A stretch of DNA of 64,000 bases from Streptomyces sp. RPT161. Its GTDB lineage: Bacteria > Actinomycetota > Actinomycetes > Streptomycetales > Streptomycetaceae. Made by a program: the position numbers and the translations under genes. The DNA lies in the NCBI RefSeq assembly GCF_027533845.1, contig NZ_JAPZVN010000003.1, positions 186,001-250,000 of the forward strand, read 5' to 3'. The first letter of the stretch is position 1. Every line of letters begins with the position of its first letter. The notes beneath the pieces were generated by a model. That model worked only from the letters and a program-made list of their open reading frames with translations. It was not told where the DNA came from and searched no databases. Shown here one piece after another: positions 1 through 7,495 of the stretch.

Positions 1-264
1 CTCGATGTACTTGTACTGGGCCTTCCAGTCCAGCGTGGAGTTCTCGGCGCTGGAGACCAGCTCCATCGCGATCTCCTTCTTGCGCGGGTCGTTCAGCCCG
101 GCCCCTGACGCCTTCTCGGCTACGGCCCGACTGACCGTCGGGGTCGGTTCGGTGGCGTTTCCGGCGGCGGCCACGGCCAGCGGGGTGGCCGTGGCGGCGA
201 GCACACCGGCGGAGACCAGCAGGGTCACGCGCTTGCGGGAGCGTGCCGCGCGGTGATGGCGCAT
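1..264 (-). CDS. csn: Chitosanase, GH46 family (5' end only, runs off the left edge)
   Basis: Secreted endo-chitosanase that hydrolyses chitosan outside the cell. Only the first 88 residues are here. They show a basic N-terminus (MRHHRAARSRKR), a hydrophobic Ala/Val signal segment at about residues 14-34, and then the start of the mature enzyme, which closely resembles Streptomyces GH46 chitosanases. SSAENSTLDW contains Glu74, which matches the catalytic acid (Glu22 of mature CsnA of strain N174). The catalytic Asp falls outside the window. The ATG is preceded by GGAG. A perfect palindrome just upstream is the expected repressor box, so expression is probably induced by chitosan oligomers. 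Confidence 0.93.
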   Translation of the reverse strand, partial: MRHHRAARSRKRVTLLVSAGVLAATATPLAVAAAGNATEPTPTVSRAVAEKASGAGLNDPRKKEIAMELVSSAENSTLDWKAQYKYIE

Positions 265-289
265 ATGTCTCTCCGTCCCATGGGATCCA

Positions 290-306
290 TTAGGAAAGTT
301 TCCTAA
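290..306. promoter_or_regulatory. Palindromic operator upstream of chitosanase (CsnR-type box)
   Basis: TTAGGAAAGTTTCCTAA is a perfect 8+1+8 inverted repeat, 26 bases upstream of the chitosanase ATG. Streptomyces chitosanase genes are known to carry an AGGAAA-n-TTTCCT palindrome bound by the ROK-family repressor CsnR. The match and the position make this a confident prediction. No csnR gene lies in this window. Confidence 0.82.
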
Positions 307-422
307 CTTACCCCGGGCATTGAAGCACCATCACCAGCGGTCGCCAAGTCCCCGGGGAACGCATGGAGTTGATGCGAGCCGACGGCGGCTCGCCGCCGCC
401 GTTGTCAGACCCCGGTGACAGG

Positions 423-947
423 ATGGCGCCCATGATGTCGACACCGGAACGCCCCATCCCGCCACTCAACGCCGATGAGCGCACCACGCTGGAGAGTTGG
501 CTCGACTTCCACCGGACCACCCTCGCCATGAAGTGCCGCGCCCTGGACGAGACCCGGTTGCGGGAGATGTCGGCGCCGCCCTCGTCGATGTCGTTGCTGG
601 GGATCGTCCAGCACATGGCCGAGGTGGAGCGGAACTGGTTCCGTCGGATCCTGACCGGTGAGGACGTCTCACCGATCTTCGGCGAGCGGAGTGACGAGGA
701 GGGGCCGGACGGCGGCTTCGAGGTGGCCGAGGACGCCACGTCCCAGGAGGCGTTCACCCTGTGGGAGGGGGAGGTCGCCAAGGCCCGGGAGATCGCGGCG
801 GCCCGCTCACTTCAGGACACCGGCACGCTGCTCGGCAGGGAGGTGAGCCTGCGCTGGATCTACGTGCACATGATCGAGGAGTACGCCCGGCACAACGGTC
901 ACGCCGATCTGATCCGCGAGCGGATCGACGGGGCGACCGGAGTGTGA
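423..947 (+). CDS. DinB-superfamily (DUF664-like) protein
   Basis: A 174-residue cytoplasmic protein of the DinB/YfiT four-helix-bundle superfamily. These proteins typically bind a metal through scattered histidines and in actinobacteria are often thiol (mycothiol)-dependent transferases. The helix segments [14 protein letters not shown] (about residues 59-72) and [19 protein letters not shown] near the C-terminus carry the His residues expected for the metal site. I use the ATG at 423 after GACAGG. A longer in-frame start at 363 adds residues that look non-conserved, and ATG 432 is also possible. The substrate is unknown. Confidence 0.85.
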   Translation: MAPMMSTPERPIPPLNADERTTLESWLDFHRTTLAMKCRALDETRLREMSAPPSSMSLLGIVQHMAEVERNWFRRILTGEDVSPIFGERSDEEGPDGGFEVAEDATSQEAFTLWEGEVAKAREIAAARSLQDTGTLLGREVSLRWIYVHMIEEYARHNGHADLIRERIDGATGV

Positions 948-957
948 CCGCGCGCCC

Positions 958-1257
958 TCAAAGCCTGGGCAGCACCGCGTGGTCACACCGTCCCACCACA
1001 GGCGCCAGGGCGCGGCGTCGGATACCGCTTGGCCAAGGCGGCTGTTCGGCCAACGCCGCCCACTCCCTGTCGTGCTGACCCGGCACGCTGCGCCCGGCGC
1101 GCACCCAGCCGCGCGCCAGCGCCTCGTAGATCGGCGCCTCGGCGGCCAGCGCGTCAGCGGAGGCCGCCGGGCGCGGAATCGATTCTTCGTACCGCGGTCG
1201 CTCGTGCCATACGGAGAAGCCACCGAGGAGGCCCCAGTGCGTTGTCACGGTCGTCAT
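958..1257 (-). CDS. Hypothetical protein, 99 aa
   Basis: Not a family I can name. The reading frame has clear Streptomyces codon bias (mostly G/C third positions) and a protein-like composition rich in Trp, with SVWHERPRYEESIPRP near residue 15. It is convergent with the DinB-like gene, with only 10 bases between the stops. No obvious ribosome-binding site precedes the ATG. The last 25 residues are more basic and less regular than the rest, so the true end of the conserved part may be near residue 78. Confidence 0.55.
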   Translation of the reverse strand: MTTVTTHWGLLGGFSVWHERPRYEESIPRPAASADALAAEAPIYEALARGWVRAGRSVPGQHDREWAALAEQPPWPSGIRRRALAPVVGRCDHAVLPRL

Positions 1258-1521
1258 ATACCGACAACGCCGAACTTCGGCGGGCGGTCACAACGCGCAA
1301 GAGGCGTTCACCCGGTGACGGGACACGACCTCACGCCAGTTCGACGCCCACCCGGCCGCCGGACCCTCTGATCCGGCTCTGAGTCGGCTGTTGCAGGACA
1401 GTGACAAAGCGCCTACAACGCATTCGTGTGATGGAACGTCTTTTCTGATGAGACCACGCCAATGGCACTTACCTCGCCTTCGGCGCAAAGAATGATGTTC
1501 CACTTCGAAAGGGACAGATCC

Positions 1522-1941
1522 ATGATCGTCACCAAGCGGCACTCCCTGCGCATCGCCGCCATCGGCGCCATCAGCGCGGCCTCCGTCGCCCTGGCGGGCA
1601 CCGCGATGGCGGCCACCCCGGCCGCGCACACCGCGCCTTCCGCCGCCGCGCACCAGGCCGTCGCCGCCAAGGCCAGCATCACCGCCAAGCCGTCGGTGTC
1701 GTCGGTCCACGCGTGGCAGCTGTTCCGGGTGACCGGCAAGACCACCGGCCTCAAGGCGGGCAGCAAGGTGACGCTCCAGCAGAAGCAGCAGGGCAAGTGG
1801 GTCACGCTGCCCGCCTCCGCGCCCGTCTCGCGCAACGGCTCCTACTCGCTGGGCGTCAAGCTCGGCCTGAAGGGCAAGAACGACCTGCGCATCGTCAGCG
1901 GCAACACGGCCTCCGCGGTCTTCAACGTGACCGTCCGCTAG
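1522..1941 (+). CDS. Small secreted protein with a predicted beta-sandwich domain
   Basis: A 139-residue exported protein. Residues 1-32 form a classical signal peptide: a basic start (MIVTKRHSLR), a hydrophobic stretch and an AMAA-type cleavage site. An Ala-rich linker follows, then about 90 residues of alternating strands (FRVTGKTTGLKAGSKVTLQQ, VSRNGSYSLGV), like the Ig-like modules that Streptomyces exports in many hypothetical proteins. I chose ATG 1522 because AAGGGACAG sits just upstream. The in-frame ATG at 1462 would put 20 residues before the signal peptide. Function unknown; probably a surface or adhesion module. Confidence 0.8.
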   Translation: MIVTKRHSLRIAAIGAISAASVALAGTAMAATPAAHTAPSAAAHQAVAAKASITAKPSVSSVHAWQLFRVTGKTTGLKAGSKVTLQQKQQGKWVTLPASAPVSRNGSYSLGVKLGLKGKNDLRIVSGNTASAVFNVTVR

Positions 1942-2146
1942 GCCGCCGCGACGGGACGAACGACCACGACGGCGTGGTCCGGCGGTTGCGACAACCGCAA
2001 CCCACGGAGGCCCAACAGCCCCGCGGTTGCGGTTGGTTCGGCACCGCCGGGCCACGCCGTCGAGCTTCTCGCCCCGCGGCGGCACAAGGGTTGCTGCCGC
2101 AGCGGGCGCCTTCCGCCCATACCCGTTGGCGCCGTCCCGGCGCGAT

Positions 2147-2521
2147 TCAACGCCCGCGTAGGCGTTCGAGGTCGCGACGCTCGCGCTTGGTCGGCCGCCC
2201 GGCGCCACGGTCGCGCTGACCGACCGCCACCAACTCCTCACGCGGAGGAGGAGGCGGGCTGTTGTCGATGAAGCACTCCGCGGCGACCGCCGCCCCCACC
2301 CGCTTGCGCACCACGCGCGTGACGACCACGATCCGTTCCCGCCCGGCATGGTGCAGCCGCACCTCGTCCCCCGAGCGCACCGCGTAGGCGGGCTTGACGC
2401 GTTCGCCGTTCACCCGGACGTGGCCGCCACGACACGCCGCGGCGGCGAGCGAACGCGTCTTGGTGAGCCGTACCGACCAGATCCAGCTGTCGACCCGTAC
2501 GGTCCCCTCGTCTGAAGCCAT
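2147..2521 (-). CDS. S4-domain RNA-binding protein (Hsp15-like)
   Basis: A 124-residue protein whose first 65 residues form an S4 RNA-binding domain: RVDSWIWSVRLTKTRSLAA, then GGHVRVNGERVKPAYAVRSGDEV. The layout resembles Hsp15 (HslR), which rescues stalled 50S subunits carrying nascent chains. The C-terminus is basic and ends in a Lys/Arg-rich tail (RPTKRERRDLERLRGR). It is divergent from the gene at 2570, and the A/T-rich spacer between them probably carries both promoters. A role on the ribosome or in RNA binding is inferred from the fold. Confidence 0.88.
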   Translation of the reverse strand: MASDEGTVRVDSWIWSVRLTKTRSLAAAACRGGHVRVNGERVKPAYAVRSGDEVRLHHAGRERIVVVTRVVRKRVGAAVAAECFIDNSPPPPPREELVAVGQRDRGAGRPTKRERRDLERLRGR

Positions 2522-2569
2522 GCCATGACTCTACGGCGAAACATAATCGAACAGAGGTACTATTTCGAT

Positions 2570-2917
2570 GTGGCTTCCTTCCCCTTCCCCGACGACCTCC
2601 GCACCCTGCAACGCCAGCTCCACGCCGTACGGAACGAGCTGACCGCCCTGCACGCGCACCTGCCGCCCCGCCCCGCGGGCACCGAGGCGTTCGTCGACGA
2701 GGACGGATTCGAACATCCGGCGACGCCCGCCTGGACCGACGAGGAGCGGCAGACGGTGGACGCGCTGTGGGCCCGGCAACGGAAGCTGGCCCACGCGGTG
2801 ACGGTCCACCCCTTCTGGTCGACCCTCGGCGCCGACCAGATCGCGGCCCGCGCGGCACTCAAGCACCTGGACAGCACGGCCGAGAGCGACGACGCCGTCG
2901 AGACCCCGAAGTCCTGA
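2570..2917 (+). CDS. Hypothetical protein, 115 aa, probably leaderless
   Basis: Family not recognised. The protein is mostly helical, with Leu/Arg heptads around LRTLQRQLHAVRNELTALHA (residues 10-29) that suggest a short coiled coil, then a conserved-looking PFWSTL segment. I prefer the GTG at 2570 over the in-frame ATG at 2525. The stretch between them is A/T-rich promoter sequence, and TACTAT (2558-2563) is a good -10 element that would place the transcription start on or next to the GTG, giving a leaderless message. It is divergent from the S4-domain gene. Confidence 0.68.
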   Translation: MASFPFPDDLRTLQRQLHAVRNELTALHAHLPPRPAGTEAFVDEDGFEHPATPAWTDEERQTVDALWARQRKLAHAVTVHPFWSTLGADQIAARAALKHLDSTAESDDAVETPKS

Positions 2918-2935
2918 GCCCGCCCGCGTTTGGGC

Positions 2936-2973
2936 GTTACTCAGCCAAGGAATCAGTTACTCATGCGAGTAAC
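2936..2973. promoter_or_regulatory. Probable TetR operator: direct and inverted GTTACTC repeats
   Basis: GTTACTC (2956-2962) and GAGTAAC (2967-2973) form a perfect 7-bp inverted repeat with a 4-base spacer that contains the ATG of the TetR gene. A further GTTACTCA lies at 2936-2943, exactly 20 bases upstream of the same sequence, which is two helical turns. The position over the start codon fits autorepression. Confidence 0.65.
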
Positions 2974-3607
2974 AAGGGGGAACACCGGGGACACCCCGGA
3001 ACCAGCACAGCGCTCACTCGCCGCCTCCGCACGACGGTCGCAGATCGTGGCGGCGGCGATCGAGACCATCGCCGAACTCGGCTACGCCCAAGCCTCGTTC
3101 GCCCGGATCGCAGAGCGAGCCGGAATCTCCAGCACACGGTTGATCTCGTACCACTTCGGCACCAAGGACGAGCTGATGGACGAGATCGTCGTGGAGATCG
3201 CGCAGGGCGCGGACCGGATGATCGCCGAGCGGGTGGCGGAGCAGACCACGGCCGCGGGCGCGCTGCACGCCCGCATCGAGGCGCAGTTGCACTGGATCGC
3301 GCGCTATCCGGCGCATGTTCAGGCGCTGTACGAGATCTCGATGAACGCCCGCGGAAGTGATGGTTCACTGCGCTACGGCATGGCGGCCTCGGCGCGTGCC
3401 AATGTCGACGCCCTGGAGCCGATCCTGCGCGAAGGGCAACGCAGCGGCGAGTTCCGGGCGTTCGACACCCAGTTGATGGCGCTCACCATCAAGTCGGCGA
3501 TCGACGCGGCGATCGTACGGATGTGGCAGCCGCCGCGGCTGAGCGTCGAGGAGTGCGTCCAGGAGATCACCACCATCGCCGCGCTCGCCACCCGGCGGTC
3601 GTCATGA
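2963..3607 (+). CDS. TetR/AcrR-family transcriptional regulator
   Basis: A 214-residue repressor. The N-terminal helix-turn-helix covers about residues 22-66 (RRSQIVAAAIETIAELGY, then FARIAERAGISSTRLISYHF). The remaining helices form the ligand-binding and dimer domain. The ligand is unknown. The start is ATG 2963, with AAGGA about 11 bases upstream; a TTG at 2930 is an in-frame alternative. The stop overlaps the start of the downstream membrane-protein gene (ATGA), so the two are translationally coupled. The repressor probably controls its own operon through the GTTACTC repeats at its start. Confidence 0.9.
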   Translation: MRVTRGNTGDTPEPAQRSLAASARRSQIVAAAIETIAELGYAQASFARIAERAGISSTRLISYHFGTKDELMDEIVVEIAQGADRMIAERVAEQTTAAGALHARIEAQLHWIARYPAHVQALYEISMNARGSDGSLRYGMAASARANVDALEPILREGQRSGEFRAFDTQLMALTIKSAIDAAIVRMWQPPRLSVEECVQEITTIAALATRRSS

Positions 3608-4500
3608 GCGCGCCCGCCGGTAGGGCGGTGCTGACCATGGTGGTCGACATCGCGCTTCCGCTGGTGGTGTTCTACGGGCTGCGCGCCGCTGGCACCAGCA
3701 CCTACGCGGCGCTGGTGGCCGCGGCGGTCGCTCCGCTGGCCAGCGCGGCGCTGCAGTTGCTCCGGGACCGCCGACTCGACGGCATGGCCGTCTTCATAGC
3801 GACGACCATGCTGCTGGGCCTTGCCGCCTCGCTGGTGACCGGGGGCACCCGGTTCATGCTGGCCAAGGACGGCTGGGTGACCGCGGTCGGCGGGCTGTGG
3901 TTCCTGGCCTCGGTGAAGGTCGCCCGTCAGCCGCTGGTCTACCACGGCGCGCGGCCACTGCTTGAGGGCCGGTTCCGCTCCGACGGCACCCCCTGGGAGG
4001 TGCTGTGGGAGCGGGAGCCCGCGTTCCGCCGCATCTGGCGGGTGTCCACCGTGATCTGGTCGGTGGCGATGCTGGCGGACGCCGCCGTTCGGGTGACCAT
4101 GGCGTACACGCTGCCGGTCGACACGGTGCCCGCGCTGGGCGGCGCGCTGTGGCCGGTCACCCTGCTGCTGCTCCAGCTGGTGAACGGGGCGTACTACGAG
4201 GTCGCGGGCCTGTGGCGGATCACCGGCGGCCTTGTACGCGAGGGCGGACGGGCGGACGGGTCGCCCGACATGCACACTCGGGCGCGTCGTGCCAGCCTGG
4301 GGAGCACCCAGGGATCCACAGGAGGTGCGGACATGGGCGTCACGGATGACTTCAAGCGCAAGGCCAAGGAGATGGCGGAGAAGGCCAGGGCGCAGCGCGA
4401 AGCCCAGCGCGCCGAGAAGGCCGGGGAGAGCGCCGCGCAGCCCCAGGAGGACATGCCCAACAAGACGCAGGACCTCAGGGACAAGCCCGAAGACAAGTAA
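3604..4500 (+). CDS. VC0807-family membrane protein, in-frame fused to a small charged tail
   Basis: A 298-residue product. Residues 1-210 form a multi-pass membrane protein of the VC0807 type, with hydrophobic segments near 8-28, 35-55, 62-80, 92-108, 140-162 and 170-190 and the block GRFRSDGTPWEVLWEREPAF in a cytoplasmic loop. It overlaps the TetR stop by four bases. The frame has no stop after the last membrane segment. It continues through a Gly/Ser/Thr linker into MGVTDDFKRKAKEMAEKA..., which has its own strong ribosome-binding site (separate entry). Either a fusion plus an internal start, or a recently lost stop. Transported substrate unknown. Confidence 0.82.
   Translation: MSAPAGRAVLTMVVDIALPLVVFYGLRAAGTSTYAALVAAAVAPLASAALQLLRDRRLDGMAVFIATTMLLGLAASLVTGGTRFMLAKDGWVTAVGGLWFLASVKVARQPLVYHGARPLLEGRFRSDGTPWEVLWEREPAFRRIWRVSTVIWSVAMLADAAVRVTMAYTLPVDTVPALGGALWPVTLLLLQLVNGAYYEVAGLWRITGGLVREGGRADGSPDMHTRARRASLGSTQGSTGGADMGVTDDFKRKAKEMAEKARAQREAQRAEKAGESAAQPQEDMPNKTQDLRDKPEDK
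4333..4500 (+). CDS. Small Lys/Glu-rich protein from an internal in-frame start
   Basis: A predicted 55-residue, very hydrophilic helical protein (DDFKRKAKEMAEKARAQREA), similar in style to CsbD-like stress proteins, though I cannot assign it to that family. AGGAGGTG lies 6 bases before the ATG, an ideal ribosome-binding site. It is in the same frame as the upstream membrane protein, so it could be made alone, as the tail of that protein, or both. The strong site argues that independent translation is real. Confidence 0.68.
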   Translation: MGVTDDFKRKAKEMAEKARAQREAQRAEKAGESAAQPQEDMPNKTQDLRDKPEDK

Positions 4501-4519
4501 CACACGACGGATCGGATGA

Positions 4520-4551
4520 ACGAGGGGCTCGCCGCCTGGCGGGTCCCTCGT
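4520..4551. terminator. Candidate bidirectional terminator hairpin
   Basis: ACGAGGG (4520-4526) pairs with CCCTCGT (4545-4551), with a further CCGCC/GGCGG element in the loop. It lies between the convergent membrane-protein gene and hpnH. There is no U-tract, as is common in Streptomyces. Confidence 0.45.
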
Positions 4552-4642
4552 CCGCGTACGGCACCCTGCCGGTCGGCGGCTGCCTCGCCGGGCGCGACCT
4601 GCGGCCCCTGATCGCGCCCGACAAGATCTGGACGAGCCGGAC

Positions 4643-5647
4643 TCAGCCCGAGGTGATCGCCCGCAGTGACTCCTTGAGCGAGCCCATGGTGGCCAGTACA
4701 GCGGTGGGCTCGTATCCGCAGTGCGCCATGCAGTTGTCGCAGCGCGGGTCCTTGCCCCGCCCGTACCTGTCCCAGTCGGTGGCGTCCAGCAGCTCCTGGT
4801 ACGTCGCCGCGTAGCCGTCCGCCATCAGGTAGCAGGGCTTCTGCCAGCCGAACAGCGAGTACGAGGGAATCGCCCACGGCGTGCACTCGAAGTCGGTACG
4901 GCCCTCAAGGAAGTCCAGGTACAGCTCGGAGTGGTTGAGCCGCCACTTGCGGCGCCTGCCGTCGGCGAACGCCTTCCGGAACAGCTGCCGCGTCTGCTCG
5001 ACGCCGAGGAAGCGGTCCTGGTCGGGCGCCTTCTCGTAGGCGTAACCGGGCGAGAGCTCCATCCGGTCCACCTTCAGTTCGTCGTTGAGGTACTCCATCA
5101 CCTCGATGACGTCCTGCGGGCTGTCGTTGTTGAAGAACGTGGAGTTGGTGTAGACCGCGAAACCGGCCGCCTTGGCCTGCCGGATCGCCTCCACGGCCTG
5201 GTCGAAGACGCCGTCCTTGCTCACCGACTCGTCATGCCGCTCGCGCAGGCCGTCGACATGCACCATCCACGCGAAGTTGCGGTGCGGGGCGAACTTGTGC
5301 AGGTGCTTGGGCAGCAGTACAGCGTTGGTGCACAGCACAACGAACTTGCCGCGCCTGAGCAGCTCGCGGGTCATCAGGTCGATGTGCGGATGCATCAGCG
5401 GCTCGCCACCGGCCAGCGAGACCATGGGCGCGCCGCACTCCTCCACCGCGCCGATCACCTGGGCGACCGGCATGCGCTGCTTGAGCACACCCGCCGGGTG
5501 CTGGATCTTGCCGCAGCCGTTGCACTTCAGGTTGCAGGCGAAAAGCGGTTCCACCTCCACGATGAGCGGGAACTTCTCACGCCGCAGCAGCTTCTGCTTG
5601 AGCAGGTAACTGCCCATCTTGACGGTGAGGTTGAGCGGGAGTGCCAT
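4643..5647 (-). CDS. hpnH: Adenosyl-hopene transferase HpnH (B12-binding radical SAM)
   Basis: A 334-residue enzyme, full family length. HpnH adds the 5'-deoxyadenosyl group to diploptene (hopene), the first step of extended hopanoid side-chain synthesis. The radical-SAM cluster motif is CNLKCNGC (Cys38, Cys42, Cys45), followed by the SAM-binding motif LAGGEPLMHP. A Cys-rich end (CDNCMAHCGYEP) is typical of the family. The ATG at 5647 has GGAG upstream. No other hopanoid gene (squalene-hopene cyclase, ispH, hpnG) is in the window, so this copy is away from the usual cluster. The divergent TetR gene and the palindrome between them probably regulate it. Confidence 0.92.
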   Translation of the reverse strand: MALPLNLTVKMGSYLLKQKLLRREKFPLIVEVEPLFACNLKCNGCGKIQHPAGVLKQRMPVAQVIGAVEECGAPMVSLAGGEPLMHPHIDLMTRELLRRGKFVVLCTNAVLLPKHLHKFAPHRNFAWMVHVDGLRERHDESVSKDGVFDQAVEAIRQAKAAGFAVYTNSTFFNNDSPQDVIEVMEYLNDELKVDRMELSPGYAYEKAPDQDRFLGVEQTRQLFRKAFADGRRRKWRLNHSELYLDFLEGRTDFECTPWAIPSYSLFGWQKPCYLMADGYAATYQELLDATDWDRYGRGKDPRCDNCMAHCGYEPTAVLATMGSLKESLRAITSG

Positions 5648-5729
5648 GATCCATGTCTCCGTTCCCGAGCCCTCTACTGCTGACCCTGAGCCGGGACCGG
5701 CGATGCGCAGGAGCCCGGCCCCCTTCCAA

Positions 5730-5744
5730 CATACAGTCTGTATG
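5730..5744. promoter_or_regulatory. TetR operator palindrome in the hpnH/tetR spacer
   Basis: CATACAGTCTGTATG is a perfect 7+1+7 palindrome, 15 bases before the TetR start and about 83 bases upstream of hpnH. It sits in the only spacer shared by the two divergent genes, so one repressor dimer could control both. Confidence 0.75.
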
Positions 5745-5759
5745 GAACAGGATGTACGT

Positions 5760-6410
5760 ATGAAAGGCCCCCGATTTTCCGCAGGCCGCGGCAGCCGCCG
5801 GGCGGAACACGTCAGCGACACCCGGCGCGCCCTGGTGGAGGCGGCCAGGCGGCTGTTCGCCGAGCGCGGCTACGCCGCCACCGGAACAGAGGACATCGTC
5901 GGCGCGGCGCGGGTCACCCGAGGCGCGCTCTACCACCACTTCCGGGACAAGGCGGACCTGTTCCGCGCCGTGATGGCGGAGTGCGCGCAGGAGATGGCCG
6001 AGCGGCTGGTCGAACAGGAGACCCGCAGGGCCGAACGGGAGCCGGGGGACGCCTGGCAGCTGCTGCGCACCGGGTTCCAGTCCTTCCTGGACGCCTGCAC
6101 CGACCCCGACTTCCAGCGGATCGTGCTGATCGAGGGGCCCGCGGTGCTGGGGCACAGCGCCTGGGACGCCCTGGTCGAGGAGCACGGCTACCTGCTGCTG
6201 GCCGAGGCGCTGACCGAGGCCATCCGGGACAACCAGATCGAGGAGCTGCCGCTGGCCCCGCTGACCAGGATGCTGGCCGCGCTGATCTCCGAGGCCAGCC
6301 TCTACATCGCCCGCGCGGAGGACCATGGGCGCGCCCGCCAGGAGGCCGGCCTGGTGCTCGACCGGCTACTGGCCGGGCTCTCCGCCCCGACGGTGACCAG
6401 CGGGGCCTAG
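5760..6410 (+). CDS. TetR-family transcriptional regulator
   Basis: A 216-residue repressor, divergent from hpnH. The helix-turn-helix lies at about residues 21-66: DTRRALVEAARRLFAERGYAATGTEDIVGAA and then RGALYHHFRDKADLF, the standard TetR recognition-helix pattern. The C-terminal domain (VLDRLLAGL) resembles the family used by many lipid- or drug-responsive regulators, but no ligand can be named. ATG 5760 has ACAGGA about 8 bases upstream. ATG 5742 is in frame but lies inside the operator palindrome. Its stop overlaps the stop of the convergent FhuF-like gene. Confidence 0.9.
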   Translation: MKGPRFSAGRGSRRAEHVSDTRRALVEAARRLFAERGYAATGTEDIVGAARVTRGALYHHFRDKADLFRAVMAECAQEMAERLVEQETRRAEREPGDAWQLLRTGFQSFLDACTDPDFQRIVLIEGPAVLGHSAWDALVEEHGYLLLAEALTEAIRDNQIEELPLAPLTRMLAALISEASLYIARAEDHGRARQEAGLVLDRLLAGLSAPTVTSGA

Positions 6411-7156
6411 CGCCGCCTCCGCAGTACGCAGTCGCCGCACAGGCCGCCGCCCGGGACCCGGTAGTACAGGCAGCAGCTGCGGCGGCTGAAGACGGGATCC
6501 GGGTCGCCGGGCGGCGTCCGCAGCGTTCCGGTGCCGCGTAGCGGCGGGGCGGCGAGCACTCGTTCCGCCAGGTCGAGGGCGTGACGGGCCTGGTCGGGAC
6601 GACCGTGCGCGCGGCACCACCCGTGCAGTACGCGCACGGAACCGGCCAGCGCCGAGCCCGCGTTCCCCCACAGCAGCCGCGGCGATACCGGGCACAGGGC
6701 GCGGATCGCCATGTGCAGCGGCGCCAGGTGGTCCTCGGCCACCGCCGTCGCCAGCCACCGCGCCGCATCGGCGCCTCCGGTCGGGGGCGGCAGCGGGTCC
6801 GGCAGCCACAGGTCGTGCGGTGCCATACGATCCGGCTGCCACCACAGCCGCTGCGCGGTCAGCGGCGGAATCCGGCCGCACAGCACCACCGAGCCGAGCG
6901 CCAGCGACCACAGCCGGGCGGCCAGCCCCTGGAAGACCAGCGAAGCGGCGACCCTCGGCTCATCGGTGCCCAGCCGCTCGGCCACCGCGGCCAACCGCTC
7001 CCCCAGCGGCGACCCCGGACCCGGCCCGGCGTAGAAGTCGGCGAGCGGCCGGTACCCCTCGCCGCCCGGCCCACCCTGCGTCGCCCCGGTCCGTACGCCG
7101 AAGAACGGGCCGACAGCGGCGACTTGGCGCAGGTCGTCGTCGGGCGTCGGCGTCAC
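6407..7156 (-). CDS. FhuF-like (2Fe-2S) protein, probable ferric reductase
   Basis: A 249-residue cytoplasmic protein. The C-terminus carries the FhuF iron-sulfur signature: Cys228-Cys229, ten residues, Cys240-x2-Cys243 (CCLYYR...LCGDC). FhuF proteins reduce ferric siderophores to release iron. The N-terminal 220 residues are the usual variable helical part. The start is a GTG preceded by GAAGGACACGCAAC. It stands alone, not in a siderophore operon, and converges with the TetR gene such that the two stop codons share bases (ctag). The assignment rests mainly on the cysteine motif. Confidence 0.84.
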   Translation of the reverse strand: MTPTPDDDLRQVAAVGPFFGVRTGATQGGPGGEGYRPLADFYAGPGPGSPLGERLAAVAERLGTDEPRVAASLVFQGLAARLWSLALGSVVLCGRIPPLTAQRLWWQPDRMAPHDLWLPDPLPPPTGGADAARWLATAVAEDHLAPLHMAIRALCPVSPRLLWGNAGSALAGSVRVLHGWCRAHGRPDQARHALDLAERVLAAPPLRGTGTLRTPPGDPDPVFSRRSCCLYYRVPGGGLCGDCVLRRRR

Positions 7157-7495
7157 GTTGCGTGTCCTTCGTGCGGGAGCGGCGGGCACTGGATCGTAAC
7201 GCCGCACCCGCCGCGCTGAGCCGGGAGGCCAACCGCACGCCGCTAGGAGGCCGTTGCCCTTCAAAACGCCAACACGGGAGCGCGTTACGGGAGTCACGCG
7301 CCGGTTGTACGCGCCAATGACTGGCGCGTGGGGTGAACCCGGCCGGTGAGAGGGGTGAAGTGAGCATTACACGGGCATCCTGGAGGCGCGTCCTCCGGTC
7401 GACGGCGCACACAGCTGGTTCACGCAGGACGGAACCCTCGCATCCACGGCACCCCGGCCCGCCCGGCCGCCTCGTCGAGAGCAAGGAGTACGACC

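Noticed and set aside
1-256. Plus-strand frame at the left edge
   Set aside because: The minus strand encodes a recognisable chitosanase with signal peptide; the plus frame is its shadow.
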